Shown here: piece by piece, positions 1 to 6,520 of the stretch
How positions within the stretch are numbered: position 1 is the first letter of the stretch
Layout: every line of letters begins with the position of its first letter
Assembly: GCF_965243865.1 (NCBI RefSeq)
Contig: NZ_OZ251603.1
Location: forward strand, 2,480,001 to 2,544,000
Origin: Hyphomicrobium_A sp965243865
GTDB lineage: Bacteria > Pseudomonadota > Alphaproteobacteria > Rhizobiales > Hyphomicrobiaceae
Direction of reading: 5' to 3'
DNA: 64,000 nucleotides
The notes under the pieces: generated by a model
Databases searched by the model: none
Told to the model about the DNA's origin: nothing
Seen by the model: only the letters and a program-made list of their open reading frames with translations
Position numbers and translations under genes: made by a program

Positions 1-124
1 CGAGCGCTGAGGCCAGAGCTAGTCCGGCGAAGCTCGCCCCTGAAATCGCGACATCGAAGCTGAGGGCCGGTTGCGCCCCGTCTTGTCGCGCCCCGTCTTG
101 TCGCGCCGTGTCTCGTTGCGCCAT
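1..124 (-). CDS. FAD-dependent monooxygenase, UbiH/UbiF type (partial, N-terminus only)
   Basis: The minus strand opens with ATG at 124-122 and runs off the left edge. About 20 residues of Gln/Arg/Asp/Ala-rich leader are followed by FDVAISGASFAGLALASAL, a beta-alpha-beta dinucleotide-binding start typical of ubiquinone-biosynthesis flavin hydroxylases (usual form GAGPAGL; here GASFAGL). In many Hyphomicrobiales a ubiH-like gene is divergent from tesB, as here. The enzyme would hydroxylate the ubiquinone ring or a similar aromatic. The leader is encoded by a 15-bp tandem repeat, so the true start could lie further in. Only 41 codons are visible, so the subfamily is not certain. Confidence 0.75.
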   Translation of the reverse strand, partial: MAQRDTARQDGARQDGAQPALSFDVAISGASFAGLALASAL

Positions 125-132
125 GTCTCGTC
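73..132. repeat. Four tandem 15-bp repeats
   Basis: Four consecutive units of form GCGCCNNGTCTYGTY are seen at 73-87, 88-102, 103-117 and 118-132. The first two are identical and the last two differ at a few positions. The repeat covers the start codon and leader of the minus-strand monooxygenase and encodes an Ala-Arg-Gln-Asp-Gly-like pentapeptide there. Confidence 0.85.
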
Positions 133-235
133 CGGAAGTCTGGGGCTAAGGTGCGGTGATTAGGGGCAGAAGTGGCACCTATCCTACGCCAGCATCCCTA
201 CACCCGCCACCATCTGAAGATTCCAGCGAGGCCCC

Positions 236-1135
236 ATGCCGAACGATGACGCGGCGCCGCAAAGCGCGCTCCACGACCTCCTCAGGACGCTCGACCTCGA
301 ACCCATCGAGGACAACCTCTTCCTCGGCCCGCGCGGCATAGAGGGCTGGCAGCGTGTCTTCGGGGGGCAGGTGCTCGGGCAATCGCTGGTGGCCGCGGCA
401 CGCACCGTAGAGCCCGGCCGGCTGATGCACTCCCTGCACGGCTACTTCCTGCTCGCCGGCGATCCCGCGCGTCCAATCCTCTACGATGTCGAGCGCATCC
501 GCGACGGCGGCAGCTTCACCACCCGGCGGGTTAAGGCGATTCAGCACGGCCGCCCCATCTTCTCGATGAGCAGCTCGTTTCACAAGGCCGAGCCGGGTTT
601 CGAGCACCAGGCCCCGATGCCCGATTTGCCCCCACCGGAGGCCCTTCCCAACCCCAAGGACGTCATCGACCAGCACATCGATGCACTGCCGCCAGCCATG
701 CGTAGCTACTGGAGCCGCGAGCGCCCCATCGAGATGCGCGCCCCCGACCTGTCGCGTTATCTCACTCGCGAGAAGAAGCCGCCCGCCCAGAGCATCTGGA
801 TCAGGGCCAACGGCACGCTCCCCGATGATCCGGTCATTCATCAGGCAGTTCTCGCCTATGCCTCTGATTTCACCCTTCTCGACACCGCGCTGATCGCGCA
901 CGGCAAGCTGCTGTTCGACGCCGACGTGCAACTCGCCAGCCTCGACCACGGCATCTGGTATCACCGCCCGTTCCGGGCCGACGAATGGATGCTTTACGTC
1001 CAGGACAGCCCCAGTGCCTTCGGCGCACGCGGGTTCTGCCGCGGCAGCATCTACGCCCGCGACGGTCAGCTCGTTGCCTCCGTGGTCCAGGAAGGACTCA
1101 TGCGGCAGCGCACGTCAGCATTTGTGCCCAATTGA
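236..1135 (+). CDS. tesB: Acyl-CoA thioesterase II
   Basis: The 299-residue product matches TesB in length and layout, a double hot-dog thioesterase that hydrolyses medium- to long-chain acyl-CoA to free acid and CoA in the cytoplasm. Family landmarks are the N-terminal FGGQVLGQSLVAAARTV segment and HSLHGYFLLAGDP in the first hot-dog. The second half carries ASDFTLLDTAL with the catalytic Asp region, and LDHGIWYHRPFRADEW is seen near the C-terminus. It is divergent from the monooxygenase at the left edge and is followed by glnK after a 240-base gap. The ATG at 236 gives the expected family length. Confidence 0.93.
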   Translation: MPNDDAAPQSALHDLLRTLDLEPIEDNLFLGPRGIEGWQRVFGGQVLGQSLVAAARTVEPGRLMHSLHGYFLLAGDPARPILYDVERIRDGGSFTTRRVKAIQHGRPIFSMSSSFHKAEPGFEHQAPMPDLPPPEALPNPKDVIDQHIDALPPAMRSYWSRERPIEMRAPDLSRYLTREKKPPAQSIWIRANGTLPDDPVIHQAVLAYASDFTLLDTALIAHGKLLFDADVQLASLDHGIWYHRPFRADEWMLYVQDSPSAFGARGFCRGSIYARDGQLVASVVQEGLMRQRTSAFVPN

Positions 1136-1172
1136 TGAGCAGTCGACACCATTTGCCTAATTGATACGCAGT
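1125..1172. repeat. Imperfect 19-bp direct repeat pair upstream of glnK
   Basis: TGCCCAATTGATGAGCAGT (1125-1143) and TGCCTAATTGATACGCAGT (1154-1172) match at 16 of 19 positions and start 29 bases apart. The first copy covers the tesB stop codon. They lie about 85-130 bases upstream of the sigma-54-type element of glnK, where an enhancer-binding protein would act, but they do not match the NtrC consensus. Confidence 0.6.
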
Positions 1173-1256
1173 TAGCGGGTGCAAAACCGCAGGTCGCCTG
1201 AAAACGCGGCAGACTTTTTCGTGCGAATCCAACTGGTTGCTCAAGCATCACCAACT

Positions 1257-1271
1257 TGGCACGCGTCTTGA
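1257..1271 (+). promoter_or_regulatory. Sigma-54-type promoter of glnK-amtB
   Basis: TGGCACGCGTCTTGA matches TGGCACG-N4-TTGC except for the last base, with correct -24/-12 spacing. It lies about 105 bases upstream of the glnK ATG. glnK-amtB operons are usually NtrC/sigma-54 dependent and induced by nitrogen limitation. Confidence 0.6.
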
Positions 1272-1375
1272 CTCCGTTTTCAACGGTCAAGGGTCCGGTC
1301 AACGGCCAATTCGACCAGAACCAAGACGAAATGTTCGCTGCAGCAGCGGTGAATGCGTCAGGGAGAGGGACACGC

Positions 1376-1714
1376 ATGAAGTTGATCACGGCAATCATCA
1401 AACCCTTCAAGCTCGAGGAGGTTCGCACTGCGCTGACCGACCTTGGTCTCCAGGGAATGACGGTCACAGAAGTCAAAGGCTACGGACGCCAGAAGGGGCA
1501 CACCGAGATCTATCGCGGCGCTGAGTACGCCGTGAGCTTTCTTCCAAAGATCAAGGTGGAGGTGGTTGTTCCGTCGGCTCAAGTCGACAAGGCGCTGGAG
1601 GCGATCCAACGCGCTGCCAAGACTGGCCAGATCGGCGACGGCAAGATCTTCGTTTCACCCATCGAGCACACCGTACGCATCCGCACCGGCGAGGCAGACG
1701 ATAACGCGCTTTGA
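1376..1714 (+). CDS. glnK: Nitrogen regulatory protein P-II
   Basis: A 112-residue PII signal protein that senses ATP/ADP and 2-oxoglutarate and controls AmtB and other nitrogen targets. Tyr51, the uridylylation site, is present in the T-loop GHTEIYRGAEY, and the C-terminal IGDGKIFVSPIEHTVRIRTGE is typical. The ATG at 1376, preceded by GGGAGAGGGAC, gives the exact family length; in-frame upstream starts would add a non-homologous leader. It is linked to amtB 60 bases downstream, hence GlnK rather than a glnA-linked GlnB. Confidence 0.95.
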   Translation: MKLITAIIKPFKLEEVRTALTDLGLQGMTVTEVKGYGRQKGHTEIYRGAEYAVSFLPKIKVEVVVPSAQVDKALEAIQRAAKTGQIGDGKIFVSPIEHTVRIRTGEADDNAL

Positions 1715-1774
1715 GCGGGCTCCGTCGTTTAGGGCGCAGTCCAAGTACTACAGGAAGGGAAGGGGAGTTTCAGG

Positions 1775-3088
1775 ATGAACTTCAACGGACTAAAAAGACT
1801 GGCAGTGTCCGCTTCGGCGGCAGCTGCACTCTACGCAGGATCAACGTTGCCCTCATTGGCACAGGATGCTGCTCCCACGCTGAACTCGGGCGACACGGCG
1901 TGGATGCTCACTTCGACTGTTCTCGTCATCTTGATGACGGTCCCTGGCCTCGCGCTCTTCTATGGCGGCATGGTCCGCAAGAAGAACGTGCTGTCCGTTC
2001 TTGCTGCAACGTTCGCCACCTTCTGCCTTCTGACGGTTCTCTGGTTCGTCGCCGGTTACTCGCTCGCCTTCACGGACGGCGGTGCCAACAATGCCTACAT
2101 CGGCGGCCTCTCCAAGGCCCTGTTTGCCGGTGTCACGCCTGCGAGCCTTTCGGGTACCATCCCCGAGTTGGTCTTCGCCTGCTTCCAGCTGACCTTCGCT
2201 GCGATCACTCCGGCGCTCATCATTGGCGCTGTCGTTGATCGTATGAAGTTCTCCGCGCTGCTGATCTTCATGGCCGCGTGGATGTTCGTCGTCTACGTCC
2301 CGGTCGCGCACTGGGTATGGGGCGGTGGCTTCCTTGCTTCTGACGGCGTTCTCGACTTCGCCGGCGGCACGGTCGTTCACATCAACGCCGGTATTGCTGG
2401 TCTCGTCGCGTGCATCATCCTTGGTCGTCGCCAGGGTTACGGCACCGAGAGCCTCGCGCCCTACAACATCGTCTACACGCTGATCGGCGCCTCGCTTCTG
2501 TGGGTGGGCTGGTTCGGCTTCAACGTCGGTTCGGCCCTCTCGGCTGGCACCGGCGCTGCTGTCGCAATGACCACCACCCAGCTCGCAACCGCCGCTGCCG
2601 CGCTCGCTTGGATGTTCTCTGAGTGGCTCGTGCACGGTAAGCCGACCCTGCTCGGAATGGCCTCAGGCGCCGTCGCTGGCCTCGTCGCCATCACCCCGGC
2701 TTGCGGCTTCGTCGATCCCAAGGGTGCCATCGTTATCGGCATCGCTGCCGGCGTCATCTGCTACATCTTCTCGACCGGTGTGAAGAAGGCCCTCGGTTAC
2801 GACGACAGCCTCGACGTCTTCGGTGTCCACGGCATCGGCGGCATCGTCGGCGCCATCCTGACGGGTGTCTTCGCTGCGGAGGCTTACGGCGGCAAGGTCG
2901 GTCTGCTTGAAGGCAACTTCGCGCAGGTTCCGATCCAGATCTACGGCGTCATCGCCACCGTCGTCTGGTCGGCCGTTGCCACTGCCGTGATCCTCTTCAT
3001 CCTGAAGTTCACGATCGGCATTCGCGTCAGCGAGTCTGCCGAGGTCGAAGGCCTCGACGTCGCGCTGCATGGCGAGTCCATCCAGTAG
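1775..3088 (+). CDS. amtB: Ammonium transporter
   Basis: The 437-residue product has a cleavable signal peptide ending near SLAQ and about eleven membrane segments. It matches the Amt/Rh family, trimeric inner-membrane channels for NH4+/NH3. The twin pore histidines are visible in GGTVVHINAG and VFGVHGIGG, and the Amt signature around the Asp of the recruitment site (LDFAGGTVVH) is intact. It is co-transcribed with glnK, whose trimer plugs the channel under nitrogen sufficiency. An AGGAAGGGAAGGG stretch upstream supplies the ribosome binding site. Confidence 0.96.
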   Translation: MNFNGLKRLAVSASAAAALYAGSTLPSLAQDAAPTLNSGDTAWMLTSTVLVILMTVPGLALFYGGMVRKKNVLSVLAATFATFCLLTVLWFVAGYSLAFTDGGANNAYIGGLSKALFAGVTPASLSGTIPELVFACFQLTFAAITPALIIGAVVDRMKFSALLIFMAAWMFVVYVPVAHWVWGGGFLASDGVLDFAGGTVVHINAGIAGLVACIILGRRQGYGTESLAPYNIVYTLIGASLLWVGWFGFNVGSALSAGTGAAVAMTTTQLATAAAALAWMFSEWLVHGKPTLLGMASGAVAGLVAITPACGFVDPKGAIVIGIAAGVICYIFSTGVKKALGYDDSLDVFGVHGIGGIVGAILTGVFAAEAYGGKVGLLEGNFAQVPIQIYGVIATVVWSAVATAVILFILKFTIGIRVSESAEVEGLDVALHGESIQ

Positions 3089-3174
3089 TCACTCCTGCGG
3101 GACGCGAGGCTTAACCCCCTTGCGTCCCGTGTCTTCTCCCGAGCGTGCGCCTTCCCCTAGGCGTGCTCTAAACT

Positions 3175-3209
3175 CGGCCCGGTGCCACTGGCATTCCGGG
3201 CCGTTTTTT
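3175..3209 (+). terminator. Rho-independent terminator of glnK-amtB
   Basis: CGGCCCGG (3175-3182) pairs with CCGGGCCG (3196-3203) and is followed by six Ts. It lies 87 bases after the amtB stop. Confidence 0.88.
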
Positions 3210-3294
3210 GTTTGTGCGTCTTGGCGCGCGACAAGGCCCGCGGCCGCTCACTGCGCCGCCACTCAATCATCACGTTGAAAATAGCAATCGCGCT

Positions 3295-3843
3295 TCAGGC
3301 CATGATCTGGATCTTGGCGCCGCGCCGCAACGCCGACATCAGTCGCCGTAGATGCTGCCGCTCAAGCGCGACGCACCCCTCGGTCGGTTTCATGCCTGGC
3401 GACGCCACATGCATGAAGATCGCGCTGCCGCGCCCGGCGATGCGCGGTCTGTCGTTACAGCCGAGCACAACGATGAGATCGTAAAGGCGATCCTGTCGCC
3501 ACAAATGCTCTGCGCTCTGAGGGTAAGGATGACGAACATACCGGTTGTAGTTCCGATCGCCGACGGCATCGCACCAGCCATCCTTGGGGCGTATCGCCGA
3601 GACATGCAGCGGCAACCGAGGGCGGCCGCCCCGGTCGGCCCGGTAAAACGCCTCTCGCAACGCGAATTCTCCGATCGGCGTCGCCCCGTCGCCTTCGCGT
3701 TTGAGCGCAATTCGCCCGCTGCGCCCTAGGACGCATGGGAAGCTCAGAGTGCCGTACGTCAGCACACCGCGCGTCGACCGGGCCGAAAGGCTCCTCACGA
3801 CGATTTTAGCACCTGTTGAGGGTGTCCTGCCCTGCGTCTTCAT
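3295..3843 (-). CDS. L,D-transpeptidase family (YkuD-like) protein
   Basis: This 182-residue protein resembles the ErfK/YbiS/YnhG-like group. GDGATPIGEF, near residue 50, matches the entry of the YkuD fold. The catalytic region reads HVASPGMKPTEGCVAL, with the His and the nucleophilic Cys in the T-x-G-C context. No clear signal peptide is seen, unlike classic periplasmic L,D-transpeptidases; this short group is often annotated only as L,D-transpeptidase family, and its cell-wall role is not proven. It is convergent with amtB. The start region overlaps the leader of the response regulator on the other strand. Confidence 0.8.
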   Translation of the reverse strand: MKTQGRTPSTGAKIVVRSLSARSTRGVLTYGTLSFPCVLGRSGRIALKREGDGATPIGEFALREAFYRADRGGRPRLPLHVSAIRPKDGWCDAVGDRNYNRYVRHPYPQSAEHLWRQDRLYDLIVVLGCNDRPRIAGRGSAIFMHVASPGMKPTEGCVALERQHLRRLMSALRRGAKIQIMA

Positions 3844-3953
3844 TGGAGCTTCCCGGCGCGCGTGCTATTCGCATCCCTCAGATAAAGCCGTCGTGGGCCG
3901 TAGCCAACTGTCTGCGGCTTCACGGTTATGTCCGTGCCGGAGCGAAGAACAAG

Positions 3954-4640
3954 ATGAGCAATGCCCGACGCGTCCTGATCGTCGATGACGACGAGGAATT
4001 GCGCGAAACTCTGAAAGATCAACTCATTCTCCACGACGAGTTTGAGGTGGAGACGGCGGGGCTCGCCACCAAGGGCATGGAGCACGCGCGTTCGGATCAC
4101 TTTGATCTCGTCATCTTCGACGTCTCCTTGCCCGATATGGATGGCCGCGAAGCTGTGCGTCACCTGCGCAAGTCCGGTTTCAAGACGCCCATCATCATGC
4201 TCACGGGCAATGTATCTGACGCCGACCAGATCCTCGGGCTTGACGCAGGGGCCAACGACTACGTCACCAAGCCATTCAAGTTCGCCGTGCTTCTCGCCCG
4301 CATTAGAGCGCAACTGCGTCAGCATGAGCAGAGCGAGGATGCCGTCTTTGCCATCGGACCTTACACCTTCAAGCCTGCCTCCAAACTTCTGATCACCGAC
4401 AAGGGCACGAAGATCCGTCTCACCGAGAAAGAGACCTCGATCCTCAAATATCTCTACCGCTCGGGCGATAAGGTGGTCTCCCGCGACACGCTGCTGCATG
4501 AGGTCTGGGGCTACAACGCAGGCGTCACCACCCACACGCTGGAGACGCATATTTATCGCCTGCGTCAGAAGATCGAAAAGGACCCATCGAGCGCCGAGCT
4601 GCTCGTCACCGAGACCGGCGGCTACCGTCTGGTCCCCTGA
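3954..4640 (+). CDS. OmpR/PhoB-type DNA-binding response regulator
   Basis: The 228-residue product has an N-terminal receiver domain with acidic cluster VDDDEE, phospho-acceptor Asp in LVIFDVSLPDMDG, Thr in MLTGN and Lys in YVTKPFK. A C-terminal winged helix follows, with LTEKE, VSRDTLLHEVWGY and ETGGYRL. No sensor kinase gene is adjacent, so the input is unknown. ATG at 3954 begins directly with the receiver; a longer in-frame reading from 3816 would add a leader without homology. Confidence 0.9.
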   Translation: MSNARRVLIVDDDEELRETLKDQLILHDEFEVETAGLATKGMEHARSDHFDLVIFDVSLPDMDGREAVRHLRKSGFKTPIIMLTGNVSDADQILGLDAGANDYVTKPFKFAVLLARIRAQLRQHEQSEDAVFAIGPYTFKPASKLLITDKGTKIRLTEKETSILKYLYRSGDKVVSRDTLLHEVWGYNAGVTTHTLETHIYRLRQKIEKDPSSAELLVTETGGYRLVP

Positions 4641-4824
4641 CGCTTTTCCACAGCGCATCTGGATATCGTGTGGACATTGCGGGCCCCTGTTGTGCGCTGG
4701 TCATAGCCCATCAGGCCGAATCGCATGAGTTTGCGAGCACTTGCTGGTGCCCGGCATAGCTTCATCGAATGTGGACCAGCTGGTGACAAGTTCGCCGCCG
4801 CGAACGCGGACGCCATGCGAGAGG

Positions 4825-5331
4825 ATGCGCTTGGAGCTCTTCGCCGGACACTTGGCCGTGTTGCCGCTCTTTCGCGGACTGACACCGCTGCAGCTCGCGG
4901 GCATCGCCCGTCATGCTGAGCGCGTCTCCTACACGCCCGGCGCAACGATCACTGAAGAGAACGCAACGGCTGATGCAGCGATTGTGATCATCGGCGGCAA
5001 CGCCGTACGTGTCAGCGGACCCGAACTCGCCCAGAGGTCGGAGCCCATTCCGCCGGGATCCCTGTTGGGCGAGGCCGCAATGCTCGTCGAGACCACTTAT
5101 GGTTCGACCGTCGTCGCCCGCACCAAGGTCCGCGCAGTCCACCTCACCCGCGATGCCATGCACCAGCAGATGTTGGAGGACCCCGACTTGGCGGGGCGCA
5201 TAGCCCAGAACCTCGCCAAGCGGCTAAGCAACGTCGCTGAGATATTGAAGCGGGCCGACGCCCACCTTTCGGGCGCAAAGCCCCAGCCGACCCGCGCATC
5301 GGCGCGCCTGCCGCTCCAGGCCGCCAGTTGA
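4825..5331 (+). CDS. Cyclic nucleotide-binding (cupin-type) domain protein without HTH
   Basis: From ATG 4825 the product is 168 residues; an in-frame ATG at 4741 would add 28. FAGHLAVLPLFRGLTPLQLAGIARHAERV is the typical entry of a CRP-type ligand domain, followed by a beta roll with PPGSLLGEAAMLV, the region of the phosphate-binding cassette. After the C-helix there is only a short Ala/Pro/Arg-rich tail and no helix-turn-helix, so it is probably a ligand- or protein-interaction module and not a transcription factor. It follows the response regulator by 185 bases, and a shared pathway is possible but unproven. Confidence 0.7.
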   Translation: MRLELFAGHLAVLPLFRGLTPLQLAGIARHAERVSYTPGATITEENATADAAIVIIGGNAVRVSGPELAQRSEPIPPGSLLGEAAMLVETTYGSTVVARTKVRAVHLTRDAMHQQMLEDPDLAGRIAQNLAKRLSNVAEILKRADAHLSGAKPQPTRASARLPLQAAS

Positions 5332-5358
5332 GGAGAGGCTGAACACCTTTTGGGCAAG

Positions 5359-5393
5359 AAAAAACGCCCAACCCCGGGGGGAGGGGTTGGGCG
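5359..5393 (-). terminator. Rho-independent terminator (minus strand, after lolA)
   Basis: CGCCCAACCCC (5365-5375) and GGGGTTGGGCG (5383-5393) form a perfect 11-bp stem. On the minus strand the stem is followed by six Ts (5364-5359). It lies about 240 bases beyond the lolA stop and would also limit read-through from the plus-strand gene ending at 5331. Confidence 0.8.
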
Positions 5394-5413
5394 TCGAGAG
5401 CGCTTTCGCGCGC

Positions 5414-5437
5414 GGTGCCGGGAGGGAAGCCGGCACC
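5414..5437. other. Second hairpin in the 5332-5631 gap
   Basis: GGTGCCGG (5414-5421) pairs with CCGGCACC (5430-5437). The gap of 300 bases between convergent genes holds this hairpin and the terminator to its left. No gene is supported in it. Confidence 0.5.
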
Positions 5438-5631
5438 TCAGGCGATGTCTTTCGGCTAGACGGGGGGCACTACCGATACAGGGTGACACCGCCTGACTGC
5501 ATTGAGTTAAGCGCAAAGGGCTGAAGTTCAATAGAGCCGGGGGCCGCTGATCACAAAAATGTTACCAGCCCCGCCTGGGTTTTCCCCAGCCAGCTGTTGC
5601 CAAGAGCCCGAACAGCCACAGTGGGCGGTGT

Positions 5632-6384
5632 TCAGGGCATCGTCATGGGGCGGCCGAGCGACTGAATCTTGAACAAGGCGGCATCCAGCTCGGCGCTCTT
5701 GGTGAGGTCGGAGACCTGTACCCGGGTGTCGAGCCCCTGGGCATCCTTGGTAACCCACTCCTTAAGTTCCAAGGCGGGTTTGGTCGAAAGGAACAGCTTA
5801 ATCTGGCCCGGGGTATTTGGGTCCTTGTCGACCAGCCCGACCACCAGCAGGTCGTCGGATTGCTGCACCTCCATGATCCGCGCGTCACGGACGAGATCGA
5901 CGTCCTTACGCAGGAGAAGGCGGAACGGCGTGTCGTCGAGAGCGACCCGATCCTCGTTGTTGAGGTCGAAATCCTGGATAGCGAGGTAATGCCCGTCTGA
6001 GACGACGACCTGTCGCGATGGCCGCGCATAGTCGAAGCGGAAGCGACCCGGACGCATCAGATAGAACTTGCCGCGCATGCGCTTATTGTCGGCACCCGTC
6101 TGCACGAAGTTGCCCTGCAAGGTGTCGAGGTTGCTGAAGTAGTCCGACACCTTATGGACGAGGTCGGCTTGCTGCGGATTGAGATTGAGACCCTCGCCAG
6201 CCTTCGCGGGGGCGACTTCCGCGCTCCACGCAGAACTAGAACCGGGGGACGGCGGCGGGCTCGCGGGAGCCGGGGCCGGTACGTTGAGAGGCTTGGAAGA
6301 GTCCTCGCCCGCAGCGCTCGCCGGCCCTGCCAGCAAGCACATGGATGCCATCGCCGCGATTGCGATTGCTCTCAACTCGTGCAT
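5632..6384 (-). CDS. lolA: Outer-membrane lipoprotein carrier protein LolA family
   Basis: From the ATG at 6384 the product is 250 residues with a signal peptide (MHELRAIAIAAMASMCLLAG, cut after ASA). A Pro/Ser-rich linker follows, then a LolA-type beta-half-barrel from about residue 80 (LQGNFVQTGADNKRMRGKFYLMRPGRFRFDY). LolA shuttles lipoproteins through the periplasm to the outer membrane. The conserved Arg in PGRFRFDY is present. An upstream in-frame start at 6468 would place the signal peptide internally. It lies directly downstream of ftsK, the usual alphaproteobacterial order. Confidence 0.85.
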   Translation of the reverse strand: MHELRAIAIAAMASMCLLAGPASAAGEDSSKPLNVPAPAPASPPPSPGSSSAWSAEVAPAKAGEGLNLNPQQADLVHKVSDYFSNLDTLQGNFVQTGADNKRMRGKFYLMRPGRFRFDYARPSRQVVVSDGHYLAIQDFDLNNEDRVALDDTPFRLLLRKDVDLVRDARIMEVQQSDDLLVVGLVDKDPNTPGQIKLFLSTKPALELKEWVTKDAQGLDTRVQVSDLTKSAELDAALFKIQSLGRPMTMP

Positions 6385-6520
6385 GGACCCCCGACGTCTC
6401 CCGAATCGTCCCGAACTCAGCCTTGATAGGATATCCGCGAGCGCGCGAAAACTCCCGCCAGCGCTCATCGCCGAACATTGCGTCTAGATGTAGGCGCAGC
6501 GAGCATCCGTGGAGGATATA

